Assembly: GCA_963995505.1 (NCBI GenBank)
Contig: OZ023190.1
Coordinates: 1,302,001 to 1,366,000 of the forward strand
DNA from: Hypericum androsaemum
Lineage: Eukaryota; Streptophyta; Magnoliopsida; Malpighiales; Hypericaceae
Direction: 5' to 3'
DNA length: 64,000 bases
Numbering within the stretch: the stretch's first letter is position 1; every line of letters begins with the position of its first letter. Below the pieces are notes generated by a model. It saw only the letters and a list, made by a program, of their open reading frames with translations. It ran no database searches and was not told where the DNA came from. The position numbers and the translations under genes are program-made. Shown here one piece after another: positions 48,168 through 60,138 of the stretch.

Positions 48168-48683
48168 ATTCTAAACGACTACATTCCGGGCCAAGTAAGT
48201 GATTGGCATTCTATGAATGTGTTTCCTTGATGTGGCTAAGAGGAGTCACTGAACCCATCTTCAACTATTTTCACTTATTCATCTAGAAACACAGGAAAAG
48301 GGCAATGTCCCATACGTGGTGGACAACGGGGCGGGTGTCTTCACAAGAAGTCCCAAGGAAACGGCTAGAATCGTAACGGAATGCTTCACCACAAAGATGA
48401 ACGAGTTCAAGACAATGTCAGAGAATGCACTTAAATTAGCCCAACCGGAGGCTGTGTTCGACATCGTCAGGGACATGGACAAGCTATCACAAGAACGCGG
48501 TCCTCTTGCCAGCATTCCCTACGTGTTGACTTCGCCATTTACCAGCCTAATATGATAGGTAGATCCACATCCTCAAATATTTATCACCATGTGAATGTAC
48601 AGCTAGCCTTTACTAGTACAATTCTTTTCCCATGTGAACTAATGGACGCCTCAACTAGGTACTATCAGTCGGGCACGTTCCTT
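48168..48683 (+). pseudogene. Truncated MGDG synthase copy (part of exon 7, exon 8)
   Basis: 48168-48194 matches the end of MGDG synthase exon 7, a GTAAGT intron follows, and 48295-48555 is a full-length exon 8 (261 bp, as in the parent) with an intact frame ending TSPFTSLI. The last exon differs from the parent by few residues (for example ECFTTKMNEF for [10 protein letters not shown]). The 3' flank also matches to about 48683. Exons 1-6 are missing, so it is the left edge of duplication unit 2, not a working enzyme. Confidence 0.93.
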
Positions 48684-48693
48684 CCTTCCGTCC

Positions 48694-49135
48694 CGATGGA
48701 GATAAATGATAGTCATATATTTATTAGTTATCTATAATTTTAGGTTATTATTATAAGTTTAATTTATGATAAGTTTCTACTTAATAGGTTTATTTTGATT
48801 CTTTATAAATAGGTTATCTTCGCTATTGTTTGAGTGGCTGAATTTGATAAATAAAATCTAGGATTTCTATAATTTTGTATCGCGCTTCCAATATCTTGTT
48901 AGATCAAAAGACTTGTCGTTTTTCGGGTATTCTAAGAATCAACGAATCGAGACACTTATCGTTGTCGTATATAAATGATGGAGATAAATGTTAGTCATAT
49001 ATTTAATAATTATCTATAATTTTAGATTATTATTAGGAGTTTAATTTATCAGAGGTTTCTACTTAATAGATTTGTTTCGATTCTTTATGATCGAGACACT
49101 TATCATTGCAGTTCTACGCATTTACGTTTGCATCA
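48694..49135 (+). repeat. Left LTR of the 1.54-kb element, internally duplicated
   Basis: It has a near-complete LTR to about 48971, then TGATGGAGATAAATG begins again. The second part carries an internal deletion between GATTCTTTAT and GATCGAGACAC before the common end GCATCA. Confidence 0.8.
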
Positions 49136-49137
49136 GT

Positions 49138-49148
49138 TGGTATCAGTG
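49138..49148 (+). other. tRNA primer-binding site
   Basis: TGGTATCAGTG lies 2 nt after the LTR. It differs slightly from the common plant initiator-Met site TGGTATCAGAG. Confidence 0.7.
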
Positions 49149-49428
49149 ACTAGGCTACGCTCCTTTGTCATGCTTCCATGACGCTACACACAAAGGGAGG
49201 TGGCTGACCGTAACATCTCGAGCACCGCATGGATGTATTGGCAGAATAAATGGGTGAGGTTCTGACCTTGCTTCGCACCATGGGTGTTGTCCTACCGGGC
49301 AACGCACCACAACCACCCCACGATGCACCACCATAAATCGATCCATTTTCCTCTAACGACAAGATCACGATCGATAAATCTTGGGCCCTGCTGGCTGAAC
49401 ATGGGCTCTCACGACCTGCTGGGATGCC

Positions 49429-49884
49429 GTGTTCAAGTTTGACATCCCTCAGTTTGAGTATGACTCCAACCATGGTGCCATGGAATCAATTTTTGACTCC
49501 TACCCTGGTGAGGAGGATGAGGTTGATGAAGCGGATGTAACTTCTATTGATAGTGGAGATAATAATGAAGTTGTTATTGCTGAAATAATGAATGAGTCCA
49601 TGCTCCACATGAACTGTGACTATGAGGTTCAGGAGGTCGAGCATATTGATTTTCTCGGAGTTGACAAATTTGAATATGTTGAGGGTTCTTCGTTGTTAAA
49701 CTTGTGGAATAGGCTAAAGGAAGTAGAGCAAGCTGCTCAAAAAAGTGAGTTCATGGTCTTTTATCTTGAGAATATTCGCGGTTGCATAGGTTTCAAGTAT
49801 TTGTTCTGCTGGAATGGACGATATCAAGTGTCATCACGTCACTCGAATGTGTCAAAGAGTGCATGTACGAAAGACTCAAGCTAG
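49429..49884 (+). CDS. Hypothetical 151-residue frame inside the non-autonomous LTR element
   Basis: The frame is acidic (GEEDEVDEADVTSIDSGDNNE). It begins MFKFDIPQFEYDS, reminiscent of the FKxxIPxF motif that opens the Gypsy gag core, so it may be a gag remnant joined to unrelated sequence. No zinc knuckle or enzymatic domain follows. It could be a relic or a captured fragment. Confidence 0.3.
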   Translation: MFKFDIPQFEYDSNHGAMESIFDSYPGEEDEVDEADVTSIDSGDNNEVVIAEIMNESMLHMNCDYEVQEVEHIDFLGVDKFEYVEGSSLLNLWNRLKEVEQAAQKSEFMVFYLENIRGCIGFKYLFCWNGRYQVSSRHSNVSKSACTKDSS

Positions 49885-49930
49885 TCGATGACCTCAAATT
49901 CGAGGGCGAATTTCTCCAACCATGGCAGAA

Positions 49931-50236
49931 TGATGGAGATAAATGACAGTAATATATTTAATAGTTATCAATAATTTTAGATTATTATTAGGAGTTTAAT
50001 TTATGATAGGTTTCTACTTAATAGGTTTGTTTCTATTCTTTATAAATAGGTTATCTTCGCTATTATTTGAGTGGTTGAATTTGATAAATAAAATCTAGGA
50101 TTTCTCTAATTTTGTGTCGCGCTTCTAGTATCTTGTTAGATCAACTGACATGTGATCCTTGTCGCTTCTCGGGTATTCTAAGAATCAGCGGATCGAGACA
50201 CTTATTGTTGCCATTCTACAGTTTTCGTCTGCATCA
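49931..50236 (+). repeat. Right LTR of the 1.54-kb element (306 bp)
   Basis: Starts TGATGGAG, ends GCATCA, and is followed by the CGTCC target duplication. Confidence 0.88.
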
Positions 50237-50241
50237 CGTCC

Positions 50242-50597
50242 TTTGCTTGCTCTCCGTATAGTAAGGATGGCGGAGCAACAAATGGTTAGGGAAGAAGGTT
50301 AGGGGTCGCGGGGTAGGGGGAAGTCAGGTAGGGAAAGTAATTCTCGAGTTAGGGTAAAATAGTAGTGATTTTTACTGTTTGATTTTTTTATAAAGTTGAA
50401 AATGGGTATAAAAGTAGAAGGGAAAGCATTTGTGTCATTTCATGTGGGCCATCACCGAAGAAAATCTCCGATTCCGCCTTCAGGGGCTCCAAGGTATAAT
50501 TTTGCCAAACTAATGGGGAGTTTTTAATTGATTACCGGAATATAGGGGACCAGCACCAAGTATACCAAACATCTTGGATCCGAGAGTAATTTGCCCT
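50242..50597. mobile_element. One-ended MULE terminus fragment
   Basis: The right part ends GGATCCGAGAGTAATTTGCCC, close to the outer end of the element at 53281-54591 (ATAATTTGCCC). A matching left terminus was not found nearby. It is probably a truncated member of the same MULE group, into or beside which the LTR element inserted. Confidence 0.45.
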
Positions 50598-53280
50598 TAT
50601 TTTTTTATAGCCCATAGTATTCTAATACTCATTGGACTGATTAATCTCGGATTAATCTCGGATCGAGTTGTCTAGAACCGAAGGGTTTGTTTGAAGGAGC
50701 CTTGAAAACCAAGTGAAATGGAGGTTTCAGTATGGTGTGGACGCATATTTTTGTCTTTTCCTAATCAAAGATTCTTGGGTTAATTTGTTCGACTAAGTTA
50801 GACAGTCAACTTTATGTTAAAATTTGTGTATATATATAGGCATGTGAGTTTCGTGATATATTGGCTTTCGCATATTTCTCAATAAAATTTAATCTACTTA
50901 TCAAAATAAAAACTAAAAACTACACGGTTTAAGACAATTAGTGAAGATTAATCATAGATGGAGATTCTAATATGGACTGAGTAGATTATGTCAACGGACC
51001 ACAAACAGTTCCCCGAGTACAAAATCTAAATTGGAGAATTAGACTACATCTATCCATTAATTTGGTTTTAGATTGGACAGAAGTTTTTATAAAAAATTCT
51101 CCCTCTTTTGATAGTTTAGTTTGTACTAATTTTAGTTTGGTTTCCTGTATAAATTAAGACAAGGAAACAAACTCTTGCAAAGTAGTCACAATGTACTTAA
51201 TCTGACCTGCTTGTTTAGAATGCGGAAAGTTGGCTCATTGACAAAGTCTCCATCACATGGTCTATCTTCACGTCTCTGTACGATCATATTGTCATCTTCT
51301 TCTGTTGATGAACCAGTGGACCCCAGTAAACACATTCTCGGGCAGCCCTCTACAACAACACTCTTCAAGTTTGGGCATCTCAAAACATCATCGCCTGCAA
51401 AAAATTCAATCAAGCTGGGAAGGTTCTTTAGTTGCACCCAGTATAAAAACGGGAAGACAGTGCGGCGATCCCAATCCGTAGGTGGTTGCTCATCACTTTG
51501 TTGCTTGATGATCACTTCCACGAGAGGACACTTTGTAATGTACAAAATCTGAAGATGAACAAGCCCCATAGCCATAGGCAGAGTAAAAATGTGCGTCAAA
51601 TTGCCGCAATTATGGACCTTAAGTTCTGAGAGGTTCTTAAGGCCTGATATTCCCAGGGATCCTCGTTCCAGATGTGCCTTAGCTTTGGTAATTCAACAAG
51701 CTCCAATTTCCTTAAGTTTGACTTCAAGCTGACGTGGTCTTCATTTTGTTGGTCCATTCCATCCGGCTCAAATGTTTCCTCTACAAAATCACACTTCTCT
51801 ACAACCAGTTCCTCTAATCCACTTAGAGACGGCAGCACATTCGATGGTATAGCGACTGGAAGAAGAAGTGGAAGCTGATCCACCACCAACTCATATATAT
51901 GGCTGAAACGCTTGAATGGCAGTTCTCTGCCCCATCTTTCTATCAATTCTGGGAAGCTAGAGAGTCTTAGATAACGAATGCGTTGTAGCTCATCCTGCAA
52001 AAGAAAAAAAATCGTTCTCCTCCAAAGAGTTATAAATCTAGTTCACTTATATATAACAGAGAGGAGAGAGAGAGAGAGAACAACCTCGTAGCGATGTTTG
52101 ATTGTGGTGTTGAGATCACGGCCCCATAATCGTAGTGACCCTACATGATGTAGCTTGGGCATAATTACATCTCCATTACAGAATATTCTCATGGCGGGGC
52201 ACTCCGTCACAGAGACCACCTCTAGACGCGGGAAGTTGAAGGAGTAGGAACCACTGATGCAGAAGCCCTGGAGACTGTCTAACTTGTCAAGGTCTTCAAT
52301 TTAATGAAAACAATGCATTCTAAGATTGTTCGATCATTGTCACTATCTTGCTGTTCCTCGGCTGCAACTATTTCCTTTAAGGCATAACTAGACGTAACGT
52401 GACGAGGTTGGCCATGGTTTTGGCTGTTGAAGGATTTACCAACCCCGTCACTTCATGACAACCAAATAACTCCAAAATGGACAAGTTCCAGAAAGATGCA
52501 GAAGGTGAGGGTGCCAAACTGATCAAATTGTAGCACCAAGACAATCTCAGGATCTCAAGATAAGGCAAAAGAGGGTCCATTAGGGAGTCTCGACTCCACA
52601 CATGCCTCAACTGATTAACCTCATAAAGCTCTAAGATTCTTATGGAGGAGGAGGGTTCACCCGCCGCATCAATCCTACTCGTCTGGCGGCATCCCCATAG
52701 TTTTGTAATACGCGAATTAATTACAGCGAGTTTTCTAAGAAGGGGCATATTTTCCAACTGAGAAACTTCCACTGATGTTCTTCCTCGGATGGAAGACAGC
52801 TCTGGAGATTCCAAACCGATGAGGTACTTGGACATGGATTTCAAAATTCTGCCATCTATACACATCTCTTTCAAATTGGGCACAACCTAAAATAGCAATC
52901 AAGCAAGCAAAATTAGTCGGTGGGAACCAAGAACAAATTCGCATTTGTAAATTTTTTTTTTTTACATTTTCTCTCTATTCAAAGAAAATGGTTGAATAAT
53001 AATTACAAGTACGAGAAATAGAAGAAAATGTTTATATAATCTCAAGTTCATAGTTAAAAATAGAGAGAATGCAAATATTTTCTGATGAAACTATCAACAA
53101 CAAATTCGAGAGTTGGGTTACTTGGCAGTACAAATATTTTTACACTTTATCATATACTATTTCTTTGAATTGGTTTTTAATTGGAAGATTTTTCACATAC
53201 ATTTTGATAATTCTCGTTATTGGTTTAGTTTTACAATTTATTTTAAACTGAGGTAATTTTAAATTTTGACAATAATTTTT

Positions 53281-54591
53281 GGGCAAAATACTTTCAAATT
53301 CCTGATCTTTGGTCACCCCCTATGATCTTGGCTTTCGGAAAATGATTGTCCCGTCCTTAAGTTTTGATGATAATAGATTCTCGGGTCCCTAAAGCCAGAA
53401 TATTCTTTTTTTCTCCAGCAAACTCCCACTTAAAAAGACAAAAATGTCCCTCCCACTTAAAAAATAAAAAATACTCTCCCCCCTCACCTTCTTCCTCAAT
53501 TCATCTTCAACCTTCAACATTGAAAATATCAATTCGAAGTAGCAATCGAATCCATCATCGACATTGAAATGAACATCATACCTACTAAGCGACAACATTT
53601 GTCCAACCACAAATCAACAACCACCTACAATTAAACACAGGAGGAGGAATTAGGAAGAGGGGAATTAATCAATTACTTATGATTATCGTGGGAATAGCAG
53701 AATATCTCGTAATCATGGCATCCGGATTGAGGTGGTGCTCCCATCCCTCCATCTCCCCCGTAATCAAAGCTCCTCCTCGTAGCACCGTCTTCTTGATGAA
53801 TTGGAAGCCTCCCACCTCGAGGCTCTGTTCCTTGAAGACCAACGAGGCGGTGCCGGTTGAAATTGGGGGAGGAGGAGGAGTGAGGCGCCACACCATCTCG
53901 GTCTTCATGGGGGACGAGAGTGGGATGATCAACAGGATAGCCGGGGTCTTTGCCAGGAGTCCCTCACCGTCGGCCTCAACAACGACAAGGCCCTCTTCAC
54001 CATCGTCGACTCTGGCACCCACCGTGTCGGGGGTATCGCCACGTGTCCCAGGTTGTGAGCATTCCGCGTCGAGGGGAGAGAGAGAGCGGGACCTAGACCG
54101 AGAGGGAGAGCGAGACCTCCAGCGGAGTCCATTAGGGGCGGGCCTTCGCTCTCGCCGGTCATTGACTTTGAGGGAGAAGTGGGAGAGCAGAAGGCGGGCC
54201 TTTTAGTTCCCATGTCATTTTTTTTCTAATTGACTTGGATTTTAAAAAATAAGGGTCTTCAAGTTTTGATTTTGGAGTTTCCGTAATTCGATTTTGCATT
54301 TTTAATTGGATTTAGAGTTTTGGTCGAAGGAAATTGATGAAGGAGATGAAGAAGATGAAGAGGAGGAAGAAGATGAAGGGGAGAAAGGAAAGTGAGATTT
54401 TTTCTTTTTTAACTAGGAGAATATTTTAGTCTTTTTCAGTGGGGGTTCGCCAGAACAAATAGAATATTCCGGTGCTAGGGACCCGAGAGTATATTATCAT
54501 TAAAATTTAGAGACGGGATAATCATTTTTCAAAAGCTAGGGACCCTAGGAAGAGAGTGACCAAAGTTCAGAGACTTGAGAATAATTTGCCC
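53281..54591. mobile_element. Pack-MULE carrying an acetolactate synthase subunit fragment
   Basis: Inverted repeats of about 180 bp lie at 53281-53470 and 54400-54591 (GGGCAAAATACT...TTTGGTCAC at the left, the reverse at the right). ATAATTTTT is duplicated exactly at 53272-53280 and 54592-54600, a 9-bp Mutator-type target duplication. There is no transposase. The GC-rich interior includes plus-strand coding sequence from the ALS regulatory subunit at 53880-54029. It is inserted in the intron between exons 3 and 4 of the NLR pseudogene. Confidence 0.92.
53880..54029 (+). pseudogene. Captured acetolactate synthase small-subunit (ACT domain) fragment
   Basis: The plus strand reads [21 protein letters not shown], then VFAR, the start of the ACT regulatory domain of plant ALS/AHAS small subunits, which mediate valine and leucine feedback. 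After FAR about 16 nt (the family's RRGYNIE region) are missing and the frame shifts. In the new frame [16 protein letters not shown] continues the family sequence, ending near THRV. The preceding in-frame stretch may come from the same source gene or from elsewhere. It is not a functional subunit. Confidence 0.88.
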
Positions 54592-54600
54592 ATAATTTTT

Positions 54601-55314
54601 TGTACATAGTTACACCTTGCCAAGGTTTACATAGTCACCTCCATCAAATCATCCTATACTGAAAATTTTCTTATTTTTAGAAGGCTATACTTAAATTTTG
54701 AAAATTTTATATGCTGTAATTTATTTATTTTCGCTATCTATTTTTAATTTGCTACACATCCTTCACCTTTTTTTTGTATTACATTTGCCAATCAATGTTC
54801 GAAAAAAATGGTATTAGCCGGGACATTTGGAATTGCTTACGGACTTCGACACAGATTAGATAAAAAGAGGACCTTAAAAATTGAAAACGTGTGAATTTTA
54901 AGAAAGAACGTATTGAAAATACAAAAAAAGGTGAAGGAAGTGTAGCAAATTAAAAAAAGATCGCGAAAATAAATAAATTATAGCATATAAAATAGATAGC
55001 CTCCCTAAAATAATAAAAAATTATTGTCTAAGTTGGGCCACTGTTAAAATTTGATAATCCTTCTATCATAATAACTAATTTTCTAAAATCCTATAAAGAG
55101 GTACTTTTGAATAAATTCATATTTTACCTTCAAAAAAATAATAAATATATATTTTTACGAACTTTACGAATTTAAAAAATATTTTAAGTTAATAGTTTGT
55201 GATAGGCTTGATTGTTTGATAATTTTTACATCATTCTTCATCTTGTGAATCATTGTCATTGTAATTGTCATCTTGTTGTATCAAAAATATATCAATTAAG
55301 TACAATATTTGAAT
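54601..55314. other. NLR pseudogene intron, AT-rich
   Basis: Intron sequence partly alignable to unit 1 at about 38580-38850. Nothing else was recognised. Confidence 0.5.
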
Positions 55315-55578
55315 AAACGCCAAAAAAAATTGATGATATGAATATAAAAAAGTAAATAACTATAATTTATGAATATTTTTTATTTAAATATATATTGGAG
55401 TAGTTATCTACTTAGTCGACAAGAATTAATTGATAAATATTACGATAAACGCCAAAAAAAATTGATGATATGAATATAAAAAAGTAAATAACTATAATTT
55501 ATGAATATTTTTTATTTAAATATATATTGGAGTAGTTATCTACTTAGTCGACAAGAATTAATTGATAAATATTACGAT
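55315..55578. repeat. 132-bp tandem duplication spanning a Copia LTR border
   Basis: 55315-55446 and 55447-55578 are essentially identical. Each contains about 75 bp of flank and the first part of the Copia 5' LTR (TTGGAGTAGTTATCTAC). The duplication therefore happened after the Copia insertion. Confidence 0.9.
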
Positions 55579-58500
55579 GCAAACTATATCTATAGATAGT
55601 AGAATCCTTATCAAAGTTCTTTTATAAACACTTGTATTTATATAATCTCAAGGCATCAATAATATTCAAACGACATATTTCACATGGTATCAGAGTTAAA
55701 ATTTGGATTAGGTTTCTTGAGTTCTAACCGTATCGATCAAATATCGTCCACCACCGATCAAAATTTCCGTCGATAAAAGTTTTCGCTCTTTCTTATTGAC
55801 TTCGCGAAGCTGATTTGTTAATGGTAACAACCACCAAGAAAAGGAAGCTGAGTTGATTTGTTAAAAAACAGTTACGAAGCTGATTTGTTGGTGGTATCAA
55901 CCGGTAGGGTATAAAGATTTATAGGATCCAAATCTAGACTTTTGATTTAGAAATAAGACTCAAACCTTATCTACGACCTTATACGACCCTATGGATATTT
56001 TGAATAAGGACTTGGACCCGGACGTGCGGTCCAAACGAAGATCCATGTTCTACAGGGACGGAGTCAGAAATTTTTTCGAGTGGGGACAATATAAGGAATG
56101 CCTAAATTTTTTTAAGATTTGATTTCAATTTTTAAGTTGATTAATTTTTTAGTGGGGTCAATTTCTAATTTTAGTGGGGACATATATTAAAAAATATACC
56201 TAGTTATTAAACAAACAAAAAATTAAAAATGTACGTGGCTCCGCCCTGATGTTCTACCCATAGACCATTATTTTACAACATACTTTAATCATTTCAATAT
56301 AATCAAAATAAAAAATTAACGTGAATCGTTAAAAAATCTCACTCTTTAACCATCTATGTGATAAAATGATAATATCAAATTAAAGTTGAGAATAAATTTC
56401 ACACCAACTAAATAAGTGTGGTTCAAATAGATAATATTTGACCACAACGTAAAAGAAAATAAATGCGGCTAGGTTTTTTATAATGCTAGCCGCTACAGCC
56501 TCTAATTTTTTTTTTGTGTAGGCTAATTTCTTTTACGGTTGTATTTAAATATTTTTTAAAATATATAAATATAAATAGGATATAACTAGAGTCTAATTAT
56601 GGTAGAGTATAATTAATGGGTCTATGGGTAGGGTCAGAGTCTGGATTCATATAGATCCAATCAAGACCTAAACCCTATCTATATAGATGACCCAAACTCA
56701 TACTCTACCCAAGATCCATAGGCCATAAGATTCACGGGCTAAGAAAATGTCTGATAAACTGAGTTTGGGTCTTTTTGCCCACCCTACAACCACCAAGGAA
56801 GCTGAGTGGATTCATACCGTGAACTTACATGAGAACAATCCAACATCTGCAAGTCCGAATGATTCTCCTGAACAAAATAAAACTGAACAGGACTTAGTTC
56901 CACGTCGAAGTGAACACATTTGACAAGTTACTCCCCGCCTTACTGAATATTAAGTCTCGCTGCCCCCATATTTACTCCCCGCACAACATCAAGACCATCC
57001 CTCGCCATCACCCTCTTCGTCAGGTAATTCAGTTTTGTATCCTATGACAAATTTCATCAGTTACAAACGTTTTTCTCGTGCCCATCAAGTTCATCTGGCA
57101 GCTCTAAGTTCTCATGTTGAATCTCGATCATATTATGGTGCTGTGAAGCATGAATGTTGGCAGATTTCCATGAAACAAGAGGTCAAGGCACTAGAGGCGA
57201 ATGGAACATAGTCTCTTGTTCATCTTCCACCGGGCAAACATGTTGTGGACTCCAAGTGGGTATATAAGATCAAATTTCACTCCGATGGATCAGTTGAACG
57301 AAACAAGGTACATCTCTAACACGCAGCTTCAAACAAATTTAGGGCGTGGACTATCATGAGACTTTTGCTCCCGTAGCTAAAGTTGTTTCTGTTTGATGTC
57401 TATTAGCACTAGCTGTCAAGAAAGGGTGGCTTATTCATCTACTAGATGTCAATAACGCTTTTCTACATGGTGATCTGATAGAGGAGGTCTATATGAAGGT
57501 TCCTCAAAGGCTCACCAAACCCGGGGACTCTCGTGTGTTTCGTCTACGTAAGTCCTTTTATAGGCTTATACAAGCCACTCGGTCTTGGTATAACAAGCTA
57601 GCCAAGTTTCTTATAAATATGGGTTTCACCCGATCCCACGTTGATCATGCAATGGTTATTTGACGCCAAGGCACACGGGTTCTGATTTTACTCGTTTATG
57701 TTGAAGACGTGATTTTAGTCGACAACCACACTTGGTTGCTTCAGTCTGTAAAGTTCATCTTCATGATCAATTTGATATTAAAGATTTGGGCATTAGTTAA
57801 TGGTCTATACGTCTTGTCCTTAGTCAACGAAAATACACTCATGATATCCTTAAAGAGTGTGGGAAGGATGATTCTCGTCCATGTACCTTCCCTATTGAGC
57901 AAAATCATCGACTTAAGTTTGGAGGTGATCCCGTAGCTGATGCGTCTTGTTTCCGACGCCTGGTTGGTCGACTTATGTACTTGACGGTGACTCATCTTGA
58001 CATCACTTATGTAGTCAATTTACTCAGCCAATTCATTGAGAAGTCGAGTACTACTCATATGCAAATTGCAGACCATATGTTAAAGTACTTGAAGGCCACA
58101 TCGGGACAAGGACTTCTCCTCAACAACTCTTCAGATTTCAATCTCCTAGCTTATTGTGATTCAGATTGTGGAGACTATCTGATGACCAGGTGCTCCCGTA
58201 CATGATATTTTATTTCATTCGGGGGCTCGCGTCTCTCTTAGCGAACAAAGAAGCTGCCAGTCGTGTCTCGTTCCTCCGCCGAGATAGAATATCGAGCAAT
58301 GGTTGTTGCCGTTAGTGAAATTCTATTGTTACAATGGTTTTTTCAGGACTTGGTCATTCGATTCAATAGTCCTACACCATTATTCTATAACAATGAAGTC
58401 GCTCTCCACATCACTATGAAACCCGTTTATCATGAACGGACAAAGCATATCGAAATAGATTGTTATTTTGTTTGTGAGCATGTAGAATCACGCGAGATTG

Positions 58501-58780
58501 CTCCTACCATGATTTCTACCGCTTGGCAATTAGAAGATTTGTTCACCAAAGCTCTTGGTCAAGATCGTTTCTGACTTCTCATTCGCAAGTTGGGCATCAT
58601 TAATATTCACGCTCCAACATGAAGGGGGTATTGGAATAGTTATCTACTTAGTTGACAATAGTTGACAATAGTTGATAAGTATTACGATGTAAATTATATA
58701 TCTCTAGATAGTAGAATCCTTATCAAAGTCCTTTTGCAAACACTCAAGGCATCAATAATATTCAAGCGACATATTTCACA
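55527..58780 (+). mobile_element. Degenerate Copia element with short LTRs
   Basis: LTRs lie at 55527-55684 and 58631-58780 (starting TTGGARTAG, ending ATTTCACA), with ATATA outside both ends (55522-55526 and 58781-58785). The primer site TGGTATCAGAG follows the left LTR. A polypurine tract AAGGGGGTA precedes the right LTR. The element is only about 3.25 kb and most of gag, protease and integrase are missing or unrecognisable. It is inserted in the NLR pseudogene intron. Confidence 0.85.
56790..58574 (+). pseudogene. Copia reverse transcriptase and RNase H remnant
   Basis: Plus-strand blocks, separated by stops and frameshifts, read in order: VDSKWVYKIKFHSDGS, EEVYMKVPQRL, YNKLAKFLINMGF, LLVYVEDVIL (RT active-site region, with E for one D), GRLMYLTVTHLDITY, and the RNase H end SRSSAEIEYRAM ... 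HIEIDCYFVCEHV ... DLFTKAL. This is the C-terminal half of a Copia polyprotein, beyond repair. Confidence 0.85.
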
Positions 58781-60138
58781 ATATAAACTAAGTAATTTTT
58801 TGGTTTATATATATTTAGTGACTAAAATTTTATTTTTATTCGTTTGAAAGCTAAAAAAATGTAAACTTCCCTTATATCAAAATCTCTATAAAATAATTTT
58901 CTTCCCGGTCCCTATTATATCACTTTAGAAAAGTTTTAATGTAGATCCAAAAAGAAAAGTAATGGAATGCGTTCAAATTCATTTTTGCTAGTTATTGCAA
59001 GGACATAAGAGACGTGTGAGACCAATGCGTAGTAGGAAATTAAATTCTAATGATTAACAAAAAAATAGAGGAACTAAAAAAGGAAGCAAATAATTTAAAA
59101 GTAAAAATAGGTGATGTATGACTGATGAATGATATATATTGGTCAGTGCCATACCTTTTTGAGGGAGAAGAAACGTTGCTGATTTGGAAAACGAGGCTGT
59201 CCACCCCCAAAAATGTTGGCTTTCGTGCAGTCCACAATTGTCAAGGATGAGCGATCGTTCCAGAATTCTTCTTCTTCTGCAACAATCTGCTCCAATTTTC
59301 GACATTCCTTTACTTCTATACTCTTGAGCTGGGAAAGGGTCTTGGCTACAACAGGTGGGAAGATATTTTCTAAACTCTCGCAATTTGTAATTCTTGTTGA
59401 CTCCAAATTATGAAAACTATAACATCGGCCAGTTGAATCTTCTTCCCATATGCGCTTTAATCTCGGCAAATCATATAGCTCCAGCTCATTCAACTCAAAT
59501 ATCATCGGGTCATCATTGGGGACTCCAACAACACCATTTCCAAATTGACATATCTCTTCCAGCGCAACAAAAAAACTCACTGATAACGATTTAAGATTCT
59601 GAAATCTTCCAAGTGAACCAGATGAAAAAACATTCTGTAACTTGTGACAGCCCCAAATCTTCAACGAATTTAGTTTGTCGAATGCACTTGATGCTAGTTG
59701 ACTACACCATATCATTTCAATACTGTCAATCCCACTGATGTCCAATGTTTCCAGGCTAGGGAGTGCGACCTGGCAAAATGAACACTTGTTATGTTTCCTA
59801 ACTAATATATGGTTAGAATTTAGACCGACTGAAAATTAAGATGGTATTGTAAAAGTTCTTGAAATATTGCAAGAGCACATCAAGAAATTCACTATTTTTC
59901 CATGATAAAAAGAGAATTTTCATTTCGTTAGAGTAATTACTTGACCATTTTTTAATTAATTAAAGTGACTATTTTAAAGTTATCACTAGTTCGTTTCCAA
60001 ATCATACCCTCTTAAAAAAAGTATTAAAAAAACATGTGTTCTTTTAGTGATACCAAAGTTTATAATTTCATTGAGGTCCAGAATTCAAATACTGGCTTTG
60101 TAATCATGGTGTCAAATATTTACCTTTCAAAAAATAAT

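Larger units (their letters stand above)
48694..50236 (+). mobile_element. Short non-autonomous LTR retrotransposon (1.54 kb)
   Basis: LTRs lie at 48694-49135 and 49931-50236, the latter starting TGATGGAG and ending GCATCA. CGTCC flanks both outer ends (48689-48693 and 50237-50241) as a 5-bp target duplication. A primer-binding site TGGTATCAGTG (49138-49148) after the left LTR resembles the initiator-Met tRNA type. There is no protease, RT or integrase. The left LTR is longer because it contains a partial second LTR start at about 48972. Related LTR sequence occurs in the Gypsy remnant at 45413-45690. Confidence 0.88.

Noticed and set aside
53679..54206. 175-codon frame as a complete host gene
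   Set aside because: Only the segment around 53880-53950 resembles a protein (ALS small subunit). The frame then shifts, and the ends lie in MULE sequence, so it is a captured fragment.
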